Shown piece by piece: positions 15,959-25,237 of a DNA stretch of 40,405 bases. The stretch is from Verrucomicrobiota bacterium (GTDB lineage: Bacteria; Verrucomicrobiota; Verrucomicrobiia; Limisphaerales; JACDHS01). How positions within the stretch are numbered: the first letter of the stretch is position 1; each line of letters starts with the position of its first letter. Location of the stretch: positions 1-40,405 of the forward strand of contig JACDHS010000035.1 of NCBI GenBank assembly GCA_013820875.1. Reading direction: 5' to 3'. The notes under the pieces were generated by a model. That model was not told the DNA's origin. It did no database searches and saw nothing but the letters and a program-made list of their open reading frames with translations. Position numbers and translations under genes: made by a program.

Positions 15959-17353
15959 TTGAAACCTTCGACACCACCAAACGATTTGTTTGCTCCCGAT
16001 CCTTCGTCTCCCCCGGAGCATAATAACGAACGTTTAGATCCGACCGCTCACCAGCCGCTCGCCGCGCGGATGCGTCCGAGAAACCTGGAAGAATATGTCG
16101 GACAAACTCACATATTAGCCAAAGGCCAACTCCTTCGCCGCGCGATCGAAGCCGATCGCATTCAATCGCTCATTTTCTATGGGCCGCCTGGAACGGGGAA
16201 AACTTCGCTCGCACAGATCATTGCGAACCACACAAAAAGTAAGTTCGAAAAGCTTAGCGGTGTGGAATCGAACGTTGCTGATATGCGGCGCGTTCTTTCG
16301 TCGGCGGCCAATCGCCTCGAAAACGTCGGTCAACCGACCATCCTGTTTGTGGATGAAATTCATCGGTTCAACAAATCGCAGCAGGACGTCCTCTTGCCCG
16401 ACGTGGAAAGCGGAGTGATCAAGTTGATCGGTGCGACAACGCATAATCCTTTTTTCTTCGTTAATTCACCGCTCGTTTCGCGCTCCCAGATATTCGAATT
16501 GCAATCGCTCACCCAGGAAGATTTGATGGGATTGTTGCGCCGCGCTATGCAGGAAGAGCGAGGGCTTGGCCATGTGAAGATCAAAGCAGATGAGGAAGCG
16601 CTCCAGCACCTGGCGAAAATGGCTGATGGCGATGCTCGGAAATGTTTAAACTCACTGGAGATTGCCGCGCTGACCACTGCTCCCGAAGGTGATGGCTACA
16701 TTCACCTCACATTGCCGGTGGCGGAACAATGCATTCAAAAGAAAGCTATTGTCTATGACGGCGATGGCGATGCGCATTACGACACTGTTTCTGCTTTCAT
16801 CAAATCAATGCGCGGCAGCGATGCCGATGCGACTCTCTACTGGCTCGCGAAAATGATTCATGCCGGTGAGGATCCGCGATTCATCACGCGCCGGATTATC
16901 ATCTGCGCGGCGGAAGATGTCGGACTTGCGGATCCGATGGCGCTTGTTCTGTCACAAGCCGCGCATCAAGCGGCGGAATTCATCGGCTGGCCCGAAGCTC
17001 GTATCCCGATTGCGGAAGCTGCCATCTACATTGCCACGGCCAATAAATCGAACAGCGCGTATGTGGCGATTGATGCGGCGCTGGAAGATGTTCGATCTGG
17101 TCGGACGTTGCCGGTGCCGAATCATTTGCGCGATAAACATTACGCTGGCGCAAAGCGTCTGGGCCACGGTGATAATTACAGCTATGCCCACGATCATCCG
17201 GATCATTTTGTTGCCCAGGATTATCTCGGGGCGGTGAAGCATTACTACGAACCGACCGATCAGGGGGTGGAAAAGAAAATAAAAGATCGCGTCGAAAAAT
17301 GGCGGACTGCACTGGATAAAACCAAACAAGGCGCGTCAGCGAAGGATCCATAA
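15959..17353 (+). CDS. rarA: Replication-associated recombination protein A (AAA+ ATPase)
   Basis: A full-length 464-residue RarA/MgsA relative of the clamp-loader family. It has Walker A GPPGTGKTS (about residues 74-82), Walker B ILFVDEIHRF (about 127-136), sensor 1 GATTHNP and arginine-finger region VSRSQIFEL. The C-terminal tetramerisation domain includes the typical RGSDADATLYWLAKM and PNHLRDKHY motifs. RarA acts at stalled or collapsed replication forks with SSB. The start is a TTG giving MKPSTPPNDLFAPDP; no in-frame ATG exists upstream, and 'DLF' is usual near RarA N-termini. It lies just after the 6S candidate and before the folate gene. Confidence 0.93.
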   Translation: MKPSTPPNDLFAPDPSSPPEHNNERLDPTAHQPLAARMRPRNLEEYVGQTHILAKGQLLRRAIEADRIQSLIFYGPPGTGKTSLAQIIANHTKSKFEKLSGVESNVADMRRVLSSAANRLENVGQPTILFVDEIHRFNKSQQDVLLPDVESGVIKLIGATTHNPFFFVNSPLVSRSQIFELQSLTQEDLMGLLRRAMQEERGLGHVKIKADEEALQHLAKMADGDARKCLNSLEIAALTTAPEGDGYIHLTLPVAEQCIQKKAIVYDGDGDAHYDTVSAFIKSMRGSDADATLYWLAKMIHAGEDPRFITRRIIICAAEDVGLADPMALVLSQAAHQAAEFIGWPEARIPIAEAAIYIATANKSNSAYVAIDAALEDVRSGRTLPVPNHLRDKHYAGAKRLGHGDNYSYAHDHPDHFVAQDYLGAVKHYYEPTDQGVEKKIKDRVEKWRTALDKTKQGASAKDP

Positions 17354-17396
17354 TGATTGGAAACCTGTTACGCAGGGTTTCCGTCTCCTCAAGAAC

Positions 17397-17993
17397 ATGA
17401 GCGACACCAGCCTTGCTCAAAAGCAACAGATACGAAAGGAGCTGCGCGATAAAGTTGCCAACCTGCCAGCCATGTTTCGCGAACAAGCGGCTGCTCGTGC
17501 ATGCGCACTTTTGCAGAACCAAACTGTCTGGCAAAACGCGCGGTCTATTTTTTTTTATGCCCCGCTTCCGAGTGAATTAAACATTTGGGCGCTGGTTCCT
17601 GAGGTGATGAAGATGAAGAAGATCATTCTCCTCCCCAAGTTTGATCCAGAGACCAACAGCTATTTGCCATTTCAAATCCAAAACCTTGAGAACGATCTGT
17701 TCCCGGGAAAATTCGGTGTCCATGAGCCGAACGGAAGTTGTTCCTCTTATCCTTTAAAGCAACTGGACTTAACGTTGGTGCCTGCATTAGCATTCGATTT
17801 GTCTGGCAACCGGCTTGGCCGCGGTCGCGGGTTCTACGACAAGTTACTGGCCGACGTTTCAGGAGCGAAGTGTGGAGTCGCTTTTGACGAGCAGATTATT
17901 AAACAAGTGCCTGTTGAACCACATGACGTTCCTGTTGATTACCTTTTGACGCCTACGCAATGGATTCCTGTTGCTGACGCGAAACCTGAATGA
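17397..17993 (+). CDS. 5-formyltetrahydrofolate cyclo-ligase
   Basis: The 198-residue enzyme converts 5-formyl-THF to 5,10-methenyl-THF using ATP. It has the N-terminal QKQQIRKELRD helix, the FYAPLPSELN segment and the family motif LGRGRGFYDKLL (about residues 140-151) preceded by LTLVPALAFD. The length is normal. It lies 43 bp after rarA and overlaps the RNase Y start by ATGA, so at least the last two genes are translationally coupled. Pairing with a 6S RNA and a folate ligase is a classic bacterial neighbourhood. Confidence 0.9.
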   Translation: MSDTSLAQKQQIRKELRDKVANLPAMFREQAAARACALLQNQTVWQNARSIFFYAPLPSELNIWALVPEVMKMKKIILLPKFDPETNSYLPFQIQNLENDLFPGKFGVHEPNGSCSSYPLKQLDLTLVPALAFDLSGNRLGRGRGFYDKLLADVSGAKCGVAFDEQIIKQVPVEPHDVPVDYLLTPTQWIPVADAKPE

Positions 17994-19570
17994 GTTGGTT
18001 GGTAAATATTTCTTCCGACGCCGGCCTTTTTGAAGGCGTTTTCATCCTCCTGCTCGGAGTGATGCTCGGTTATCTGCTCCGCAACTGGAAACATCGGACC
18101 CGCCAGGCTGCCATCTCTCTTAAGAGCACGACCATCATTGAGGATGCTCGTAAAGAGGCCGAAACGGTCATTCGAGAAGGCCGCCTCTCAGCAAATGAAG
18201 AATTTCTCAAATTGCGCGAAGAAGCAGAAAAGCAATTTTTGAATCAACGCAAGGAAGTGGCCGCGACCGAAAAGCGGTTAATCGAACGGGAGTCGCTCGT
18301 TAATCAGCAGCTTGAAAGTCTCGTGCAGCAGGAGAAAGAACTGCGTGAGAAAGGTTCGGAACACGAAAAGAATGTTCAAGCAGCGGAAAAGTTGCGTAAC
18401 GAACTCGTCCTCCTTCACCTGAAACGAAAAGAAGAACTCCAGCGCATCTCGCGTCTCAACGAAACAGAAGCTCGCGTCACCTATCTGAAAATGATCGAGC
18501 AAGAGTCGGCCACGGATGCCTGCCGTTTGGCGCATCGGATTGTGGAAGATGCCAAACTGCGCGCGGAAGAGAAGGCCAAACGAATCATTGCCGTAGCCAT
18601 TCAACGTTACGCTGGCGAACACGCCTTTGAAACTTCCACCGCTACGGTTGCGCTGCCGAACGATGAAATCAAAGGTCGCATCATCGGTCGGGAAGGGCGC
18701 AATATCCGCGCCTTCGAAGCTGCCACCGGAATTACAGTCCTGATTGATGACACCCCGAATGCCGTTGTGCTGTCTGGCTTTGATCCTGTCCGCCGTGAAA
18801 TTGCGCGTGAGGCGATGCATCGTCTGATTCTTGATGGCCGCATTCATCCAACTCGCATTGAGGAAGTGGTGAAGAAGGTTTCCGAAGAAATGGACGAAAC
18901 CGTTCTTCGCAATGGCGAGGAAGCAGTCATCAAAGTAGGAGTGCCACCGGTGCATCCGGAAGTGGCAAAACTGCTGGGTCGTTTAAGATTCCGTCACAGC
19001 TTTTCGCAAAACATACTGAGTCACTCGATCGAAGTTGCAAATCTCATGGGGTTGATGGCGGTTGAACTCGGCATTGATTCCCTCTCGGCAAAACGGGCCG
19101 GTTTGTTACACGACATCGGCAAGGCGATTGATCACGAGGTGGAAGGTCCACATGCCATCATCGGCGCGGATTTTGTAAAGCGTTATGGCGAATCGGACGA
19201 GGTGGTGAATGGGGTCGCGGGCCATCACGACGAAGTTCCAGCGACTTGTCTTCTGCCAATTTTAGTCAGCGCAGCCGATGCCATCAGCGCGTCTCGTCCG
19301 GGTGCCCGTTCCGAGACCATGATGACGTATATTCGTCGCGTGGAAGAACTGGAAGAGATCGGAATGTCCTTTCCTGGAGTCGAGAAATGTTTTGCAGTTC
19401 ATGCTGGAAGGGAACTGCGCGTCATTGTTCAGCCCGAGCAGATGACCGATGACGAAGCGTTTCTGCTCGCACGAAGTATCGCCCGAAAGGTTGAAGATAA
19501 GTTACAATACCCAGGCCAGATTCGAGTGACCGTCTCTCGCGAAACCCGTTGTGTGGAATTCGCGAAGTAA
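17990..19570 (+). CDS. rny: Ribonuclease Y
   Basis: A 526-residue membrane-anchored endoribonuclease that starts mRNA decay. It has an N-terminal transmembrane helix (about residues 14-30, GVFILLLGVMLGYLL), a long charged coiled coil (about 45-205), a KH domain with GRIIGREGRNIRAFE (about 228-242), an HD domain with histidines in FRHSFSQNILSHSIEV and the metal doublet LLHDIGKA (about 372-379), and a conserved C-terminal domain ending RVTVSRETR. All expected parts are present. The start is fixed by the ATGA overlap with the upstream gene. Confidence 0.93.
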   Translation: MSWLVNISSDAGLFEGVFILLLGVMLGYLLRNWKHRTRQAAISLKSTTIIEDARKEAETVIREGRLSANEEFLKLREEAEKQFLNQRKEVAATEKRLIERESLVNQQLESLVQQEKELREKGSEHEKNVQAAEKLRNELVLLHLKRKEELQRISRLNETEARVTYLKMIEQESATDACRLAHRIVEDAKLRAEEKAKRIIAVAIQRYAGEHAFETSTATVALPNDEIKGRIIGREGRNIRAFEAATGITVLIDDTPNAVVLSGFDPVRREIAREAMHRLILDGRIHPTRIEEVVKKVSEEMDETVLRNGEEAVIKVGVPPVHPEVAKLLGRLRFRHSFSQNILSHSIEVANLMGLMAVELGIDSLSAKRAGLLHDIGKAIDHEVEGPHAIIGADFVKRYGESDEVVNGVAGHHDEVPATCLLPILVSAADAISASRPGARSETMMTYIRRVEELEEIGMSFPGVEKCFAVHAGRELRVIVQPEQMTDDEAFLLARSIARKVEDKLQYPGQIRVTVSRETRCVEFAK

Positions 19571-19657
19571 AATCTTCACTTGGGAAGGAATGACTATTGT
19601 AGAATCGAGTTGCGACAGAATGGTTCAACGAATTTTCATTGTTTCATTCGCCATTCG

Positions 19658-20698
19658 TCAGCCTGCGTTCTCAATCGCTTGAGCTGAAATCTCCAACATC
19701 CGTTCAATCGGCAAGCGGGCGCGTTGGATGATTTCTTCGGGTAATTCTATGCGCGGGCCGAGGTTCACCATGCAATCGTAAAGCTTTTCCAACGTGTTCA
19801 TTTTCATGAACCGACATTCGTTGCAGCGACAGTTATCTGTTGGGGCAGGAATGAAGAGTTTGTCTGGACACTCTTTTTGCAGGCGATGAATCATTCCGGC
19901 TTCGGTGCCGATGATGATTTCTTTCGCAGGAGAACGTTTGCAGTATTCCACCATCTTTTCGGTCGAACAGACTTCATCTGCCAGCATGCGAACAGCACGG
20001 GTGCATTCCGGATGGGCAACGAGCGGGGCATTTGGATACTGCTGACGAATCCGGGAAATGGTCTGGTGCGTGAACTCGACATGCACGTAACAACTTCCTT
20101 TCCACAAAGTCATTTTGCGTCCGGTTTGCTCCATGACCCAGGCACCGAGATTTTCGTCCGGCACGAACAAAATGTCGCGATCTTTGGGAACGGCATTGAC
20201 GATCTTTACCGCATTGCCACTGGTGCAGATCACATCGCTGAGCGCCTTCACTTCAGCGCTGCAATTGATGTACGTGACTGTGTAAAAATTAGGGTTCGTA
20301 TCCTGGAGTGCTTTTAATTTCGGCGCAGGGCAACTTTCTTCCAGCGAACAACCGGCATCTTTGTCGGGCAGGATGACGATTTTGTTCGGATTAAGAATCT
20401 TCGCGGTTTCCGCCATGAAATGAACGCCGCAGAAGACGATCACATCGGCACTGGTTTTAGCCGCCTGCTGGGAGAGTCCGAGGGAATCCCCAACGAAATC
20501 GGCGACGTCCTGGATTTCCGGCACCTGGTAATTGTGCGCGAGAATCACGGCGTTCAGTTTCTTTTTAAGCGTAAGGATGTCGCGGGAAAGCGAATCCAAC
20601 TTCTCGGGGGGAAGCGGTTCTCGGGTGACAAAGTCCAAGCCGCCACGCGGCTGAATCTCAGTTAAATCAATCATCGCTGGGTTTAAGTTAGATTCCAC
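19658..20698 (-). CDS. nadA: Quinolinate synthase
   Basis: NadA condenses iminoaspartate and dihydroxyacetone phosphate to quinolinate for NAD synthesis, using a [4Fe-4S] cluster. The 346-residue sequence has AVILAHNYQVPEIQ, the cluster-type cysteine in VIVFCGVHFMAE (Cys90), DAGCSLEESC, the HPECTRAV cysteine and a C-terminal NCRCNECRFMKMN cluster. The second Met (20674, MIDLTEIQ) is an alternative start. No nadB or nadC lies beside it. It faces rny tail to tail across about 90 bp. Confidence 0.94.
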   Translation of the reverse strand: MESNLNPAMIDLTEIQPRGGLDFVTREPLPPEKLDSLSRDILTLKKKLNAVILAHNYQVPEIQDVADFVGDSLGLSQQAAKTSADVIVFCGVHFMAETAKILNPNKIVILPDKDAGCSLEESCPAPKLKALQDTNPNFYTVTYINCSAEVKALSDVICTSGNAVKIVNAVPKDRDILFVPDENLGAWVMEQTGRKMTLWKGSCYVHVEFTHQTISRIRQQYPNAPLVAHPECTRAVRMLADEVCSTEKMVEYCKRSPAKEIIIGTEAGMIHRLQKECPDKLFIPAPTDNCRCNECRFMKMNTLEKLYDCMVNLGPRIELPEEIIQRARLPIERMLEISAQAIENAG

Positions 20699-20746
20699 AA
20701 CAGCTTACGGCAATCTCAATAGCGGGGGGCAGGATAATGCATTTTA

Positions 20747-20930
20747 CCGGAGCGCGGCTGTGTGCGGAGCATCAGCCGCAGCGGGTGAGATTGTTCGAGC
20801 GGGTTGGGGATCTAACCGCTGCAATCACAACCGTACCCGCTGCGGCTGATCCTTCGGACAAACCAGAACTATAGAAACGACGAACCGCTTTGCGGTTGCG
20901 CCGCGCTCCGTTTTGCGGCTTCGCCGCGAT
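20747..20930. repeat. Dispersed palindromic repeat, copy 2
   Basis: This copy is clearly related to 6296-6474. It has GGAGCATCAGCCGCAGCGGGT facing TACCCGCTGCGGCTGATCC, followed by ACAAACCAGAACTATAGAA and a G/C-rich end (CTTTGCGGTTGCGCCGCGCTCC, in parts). It lies between the nadA start and the deacetylase stop. The central parts of the two copies differ and the palindromic arms and the 3' tail are conserved, as expected of a mobile or REP-type element. Confidence 0.75.
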
Positions 20931-20935
20931 GTTGG

Positions 20936-21766
20936 TTAATTCTCATCTTTAATGGTAAGCAATTCGTCCACGCGGACAAATTGATATCCTTTACTGCTCA
21001 GAACATCCATTAACTCACCAAAACGTTTGTGAAATTTGTCAGTTCGTTTGTCGCTGACTCCGAAGTGCAGCAGTAACAGGAAGCCGTTCAAACCATTCGG
21101 ATCTTCTCGTTCTTTCTTTAAAATACTTTCTAAAATCGCTTCTGAAGAAACAAAGTTTTTGGCGGTGTCTTCCGTGTAATCGGCCGTGGAACGAGTTCCA
21201 GGTGAAAAGTTGATCAGCGTCAGGTCCATCTCTTTGCTCCAGTCCACAATCTCCTGGTTGAACCATTCGTAAGGCGGCACAAAGTATTTGATTTCAGAGC
21301 GTGGAACGCCGAATGCCTCGATCGCTTTGATATTTTTATCGAGATCAGTCCGAAAAAGTTCTTTGCTGATCAAGGTCTTCTTCTCACCTGTCCACGGGCA
21401 ATACAGCAGGTGTGCATCCGAATGCGGCCCGACATAATGACCGTCTGCCACAACGCGCTTGATCAGCGGTTTGAATTCCGATTTGCGCAGGAAATGGCCG
21501 GTGAAGAAAAAGGATGCTTTGGCTTTGTGCTTAGCCAATTCATTGAGAATTGTCTCGCCGCCATCGCCGAAGTCATGCGCGGTAAATTCCAGGGCGATGC
21601 GTTTTTCCAGTTTCGGCCCACGAATGATCCCGCCTTCCCGAAGTTCGAATGGCGATTCAGCCGCCCGCAATGAGATCGTGAGAAAGACCGAAACAAGGGC
21701 AATAGCGGTGAAAGTGGAAATCCTTTGCGTGGTGTTGCCCCGCAAGTATCTGGTTAGTTTTAACAT
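20936..21766 (-). CDS. Secreted polysaccharide deacetylase-like protein
   Basis: I start the gene at 21766 (MLKLTRYLRG), where AGAGGA lies 6-8 nt upstream and a signal peptide (FTAIALVSVFLTISLRAA) follows. The frame is open to 21886. The 276-residue product has the NodB fold with motif 1 in the variant form FTAHDFGDGG, ASFFFTGHFL, the metal histidines HSDAHLLYC and a late LLLLHFGV. This matches a known subfamily of metal-dependent deacetylases acting on N- or O-acetylated sugars in the envelope or outside. The substrate is unknown. Confidence 0.85.
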   Translation of the reverse strand: MLKLTRYLRGNTTQRISTFTAIALVSVFLTISLRAAESPFELREGGIIRGPKLEKRIALEFTAHDFGDGGETILNELAKHKAKASFFFTGHFLRKSEFKPLIKRVVADGHYVGPHSDAHLLYCPWTGEKKTLISKELFRTDLDKNIKAIEAFGVPRSEIKYFVPPYEWFNQEIVDWSKEMDLTLINFSPGTRSTADYTEDTAKNFVSSEAILESILKKEREDPNGLNGFLLLLHFGVSDKRTDKFHKRFGELMDVLSSKGYQFVRVDELLTIKDEN

Positions 21767-21866
21767 TTTTATCCTCTCGCACGACCCGGGACTGGAAAGC
21801 CTGCCACTCCGCAGGGAGACAATGGCCTGGGCGAACCGCCTCAACCAGTCCTGATCGTCTCTTCGA

Positions 21867-22937
21867 TTAGTAAACGCCTTCCACAATATTCTTTTCCATG
21901 GCCCCGAATGGGCGCACTTCAGCCACGCCGTCCCATGCGTATGGGGCGCGAGGTTCGCGGCGGATCGCCTCGTCGCGCTCCAGGAACCGAGGCATGAAGA
22001 ATTCTTTCGTCATTGTGGTCAGTTCGACACGCCCCCATTCGCCGTAGTTCTTCACCTGGGCTGTGTTGTTTGAATCCACAACGCGCAGGACGGCGCGAGG
22101 TTGTGGGGCGTAGTAGGTGATGGAGAAACTGTCTTCCGGTCGTAGTGGGACGCTGGCGGCAAGTCCCATCAACGTGTTTCCGTAAGTTGGATAAAATCCA
22201 ATCCGATTTTCCAAAACTTCTTCGACAATGAAACGAACATATTGCGGCGCCATAGTGGTTCCGCCGCAGAAAACTCCACGGATGCCGGCATCCCACAGGT
22301 TTACTTTTTCGGAAAGTGCTTCGAGGAGCTTCGGGGTGGTGAAGAGTCCGCTCACCTTGCGGTGCTTCAGAATCGTTGCGGCCTGATCAACGACGTGATC
22401 CATGTAAGCACGGGCCTGGTCAAACTTCTTTTCGGCGATCAGCTTTTTCACCCAGCGAGGGTCCAGGTCAATAAAGTAACAGGAACTGCCACGGACATTC
22501 GCGAGGTGTTCGATGGCGAGGCGCAGGCGACGGGGCCCGGTGGGACCCATCATCAGCCAGTAATGATTGCGCGGGAAATGCTCGTCGGAAATCTTTTCGG
22601 AGAACTCGCTGTAATCCACTTTGTAATCATCCCAGCCGATGCGTTGCTTCGGCATTCCGGTGGTGCCGCCGGTTTCGAAAATGCTGAAAGGACGGCCTTT
22701 GAAATTCTGAGGAACCCAGACCTCCGGTTGCAGTTCGCGCAATGATTCGTCCTGGAAATGCGGGAACTTTTTTATTACATCATCAAACGTCTTTATTTCC
22801 GGGCGTGGATCGAAATTCTTCTTTGCCCACTCCAACCAATATTGGCAGCCGGTTTCTGGAGAGAAATGCCAGTTGATGATTTCGCGCAGGTGAGCGTCGA
22901 GTTGTTCCTGGGCCGTTTGGATATTTTCAGATGTCAT
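21867..22937 (-). CDS. PaaK-like adenylate-forming enzyme (acyl-CoA ligase family)
   Basis: The product is about 356 residues from the Met at 22937 (MTSENIQTAQEQL); the frame is open to 23009. It carries the AMP-binding P-loop FETGGTTGMPK, a second motif FCGGTTMAP and TYGNTLMGL, the usual Y-G aromatic/adenine site, plus a WGRVELT segment before a short C-terminal end. Phenylacetate-CoA ligases are about 430 residues, so the mobile C-terminal domain is shortened here. The substrate acid is unknown. The upstream extension lacks family sequence. It lies between the propeller operon and the deacetylase without tight coupling. Confidence 0.75.
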   Translation of the reverse strand: MTSENIQTAQEQLDAHLREIINWHFSPETGCQYWLEWAKKNFDPRPEIKTFDDVIKKFPHFQDESLRELQPEVWVPQNFKGRPFSIFETGGTTGMPKQRIGWDDYKVDYSEFSEKISDEHFPRNHYWLMMGPTGPRRLRLAIEHLANVRGSSCYFIDLDPRWVKKLIAEKKFDQARAYMDHVVDQAATILKHRKVSGLFTTPKLLEALSEKVNLWDAGIRGVFCGGTTMAPQYVRFIVEEVLENRIGFYPTYGNTLMGLAASVPLRPEDSFSITYYAPQPRAVLRVVDSNNTAQVKNYGEWGRVELTTMTKEFFMPRFLERDEAIRREPRAPYAWDGVAEVRPFGAMEKNIVEGVY

Positions 22938-23050
22938 TACATTCGAAATAATTATTTTTTGACCACACCGTTGGACACGGGAAGATACATGGGAAAATGG
23001 TTGCTGCACACACTGTGATTATCCGTGTTCATCCGTGCTTCTTCTTCTTT

Positions 23051-24631
23051 TTACTTTGTCAGCTCAACCTCGGGAGCTTTGTCGCCCTGAACTTTGGACT
23101 GGTCGTTGAAGGAGTAGAGATGAGTATTGGATTGGATGTAAACGGCGCCATTCGCGACAATCGGTGTTCCATAAATGGGTGCGTTCAGATTGGTTTCGAA
23201 CAGGGGTTTGTCTTTCTTTGGATCGAAATCTTTCTTTGCGGGAAGGATGACGAAATCGCCATCTTCGTCTCCAACAAAAACCTTCCCATCAGCAACAAAG
23301 GTGGAACCCCACATGTGCGCTTTCATGTCGTAAACCCAGTGCAGTTTCCCGGTTTCAACGTCGAGGCAATGTACGAATCCAGAGAAATCGCCCACAAACA
23401 GTAGTCCGCTTTCAGGATCAATTGAAACAGTCGAGATGCTGCGTTTGATGCCTCTGTAGTCCCAGATCAAACCATCTTTGGTGATGTCACCGGTTTTTGT
23501 GGCATCCACGCAAACGAGGCGGCCGACGCCTTCGCCATGCTCGGGATCCTGGCCGATGGCAACGTAAACGCGGTTCTTGTAGAAGACCGGTGTGGCGTTT
23601 ATTTCGCTTGGACCTTCGGCTGCGGGGTATTTGTGCTTTTTGTATTCCTCTGGGTTGGCATCGAATTTCCAAATGGTTTTCAGGAAACTGGTGTCATCGG
23701 CTTCCACTGGCTTCGGATCGAACGCATAGAGCCATCCATCGCCTCCACCAAAAAGAACCTGTTTCTTGCCGTTCACGATTGCGAGCGATGGCGAACTCCA
23801 TTGGCCGTGGAAAATGCGTGGCCCAATGTTTGCATCATCTTCACCCAGGAATTCACCGGTCTTTTTATGCACAGCGATGAAGCTCGGTGCGAGGGGGGAG
23901 GGGATGTTGGAGTGTGTCCAATCCTGGCCGTTGGATGTGCAGACGTAAACCACATCGTCCACAATGAGCACGGAACAATTAGATGCGTTGTGCGGAAATA
24001 CACCAAGGTCATCCATCATATCGTATTTCCAGATGATATCCGCATCTTTGGGGCCGATCTTCACGGGTTGACCGCCGGTGTCCTGGACATAATATTTGGC
24101 TTCATCCTGAAAGCCTTGATTGCCATTCGCCTGGCCGTTGACATCGAGGCACATCACTTCGCAACGACTTGTCACGATGTAAACGCGGTCTCCTTCGACG
24201 GTCGGTGACGCCAGCAGGCCGAGATTTTCCCAGTCATTAACTTTGCCTGACTTCAATTTCGGCACCACAAGTTGCCAGAGAAAGTCGCCAGTCTTTTCGT
24301 CGAAGCACATGAGAATGCTGCGATCACCTTGATGCTGTGGATCCCGCGGGGTTTCGTTATTCGTGCCAACAAAGATTTTTCCGCCGGCGACGGTGACATT
24401 GCCGTAGCTCTGCGAGCCAATCTTTGCCACCCACTTGACATTCTTGGTGGTCTTAAGATCGACTTCTTCCGTGCCAGACTTGAATTGTCCGGGATCAAAG
24501 GAAGAGGGCAAACCTTTCTCCGGCGAATACATATTGCGGATCGGTTTCCCGCCCCACTCCGGCCAGTCGGAGGCAAACGTGTTGGATGCGAATAAAAGGC
24601 AAGCCGTGAAAACTAAGGTTTGAATTTTCAT
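23051..24631 (-). CDS. Secreted PQQ-like beta-propeller protein
   Basis: The 526-residue protein has a signal peptide (MKIQTLVFTACLLFASNTFA) and then an eight-bladed-type propeller of PQQ/YVTN-like repeats, such as GGKIFVGTNNE, GDRVYIVTSR, DDVVYVCTSNG and SGLLFVGDFSG with WxxD-G ends. No dehydrogenase active-site motif is evident, so a binding or structural role in the envelope is more likely than PQQ catalysis. The start overlaps the stop of the DUF2442 gene (ATGA), so it is the last gene of a four-gene operon starting with the other propeller gene at 27574. Confidence 0.85.
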   Translation of the reverse strand: MKIQTLVFTACLLFASNTFASDWPEWGGKPIRNMYSPEKGLPSSFDPGQFKSGTEEVDLKTTKNVKWVAKIGSQSYGNVTVAGGKIFVGTNNETPRDPQHQGDRSILMCFDEKTGDFLWQLVVPKLKSGKVNDWENLGLLASPTVEGDRVYIVTSRCEVMCLDVNGQANGNQGFQDEAKYYVQDTGGQPVKIGPKDADIIWKYDMMDDLGVFPHNASNCSVLIVDDVVYVCTSNGQDWTHSNIPSPLAPSFIAVHKKTGEFLGEDDANIGPRIFHGQWSSPSLAIVNGKKQVLFGGGDGWLYAFDPKPVEADDTSFLKTIWKFDANPEEYKKHKYPAAEGPSEINATPVFYKNRVYVAIGQDPEHGEGVGRLVCVDATKTGDITKDGLIWDYRGIKRSISTVSIDPESGLLFVGDFSGFVHCLDVETGKLHWVYDMKAHMWGSTFVADGKVFVGDEDGDFVILPAKKDFDPKKDKPLFETNLNAPIYGTPIVANGAVYIQSNTHLYSFNDQSKVQGDKAPEVELTK

Positions 24632-24969
24632 TTTTCTGAAGGTTTGTCGTGAAGAATAAAGGCTGAGGTTTCCGAATGCTTTGCGAACGCTGCATCCAAC
24701 TCCTCTTGTGAACAGGCGCGACCAATCTCACACCAGTGGCGCAAGGTGTCTGGAGAAATGTCATAACCATTGGGCCAGGCAACCGAGTATCCATCTGCGA
24801 CGGCTTCCTTGAAGAAGTCGATCTCTTTGAGCGGTTGCTCCATTGGGCCGCGAGGTGATTCCGCGATACCATGCAGATCTACTTCACCCACATACCCATC
24901 TTTAAACACCAATTTCAGTCGATAGTCGCCGAGCCAGCGAACGCTTTTGACACGGTTAAGCATCTTCAT
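24628..24969 (-). CDS. DUF2442 domain-containing protein
   Basis: This 113-residue protein has VKSVRWLGDYRLKLVFKDG and VDLHGI, then FFKEAVADGYSVAWPNGYDISPD, the DUF2442 core ('W-NG-DI-P-TL'). The last 30 residues extend past the usual end. DUF2442 genes are frequently next to DUF4160 genes and have been discussed as toxin-antitoxin-like pairs; the function is unproven. It starts 9 bp after the DUF4160 stop, and its own stop overlaps the start of the downstream propeller gene. Confidence 0.85.
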   Translation of the reverse strand: MKMLNRVKSVRWLGDYRLKLVFKDGYVGEVDLHGIAESPRGPMEQPLKEIDFFKEAVADGYSVAWPNGYDISPDTLRHWCEIGRACSQEELDAAFAKHSETSAFILHDKPSEK

Positions 24970-24978
24970 AAAACAAAA

Positions 24979-25236
24979 TCACAGAGGTTCGATCTTGAAG
25001 CAAGAACGGCCTGCCTGGGCACAGTTCCAATTCTCCAAAATTTCAGAACGATGTATTTCCATCCATTCCTTAATGAGACGCCAAGCGTGATTTGGCAGTT
25101 CTCCCGCCAGAACAGCGCCAGTTGCAATCGCTATCGCAATCTCGTGCTCGCCATAATTCGCGTGGAAATGTGCTGGAAAATGGTCGCGAGGATTCACGCG
25201 AACCGTGATCCCGTAAAATCTCGAAATCTCAGGCAT
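24979..25236 (-). CDS. DUF4160 domain-containing protein
   Basis: The 85-residue product starts MPEISRFYGITVRVNPRDH and has HFPAHFHANYGEHEIAI, the DUF4160 signature with its histidine-rich 'H-PPHFH--Y-E' motif. It begins one base after the TGA of the upstream propeller gene and is followed after 9 bp by DUF2442. This pair commonly travels together. Its insertion inside a propeller operon without breaking the coupling is unusual. Confidence 0.88.
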   Translation of the reverse strand: MPEISRFYGITVRVNPRDHFPAHFHANYGEHEIAIAIATGAVLAGELPNHAWRLIKEWMEIHRSEILENWNCAQAGRSCFKIEPL

Positions 25237-25237
25237 C

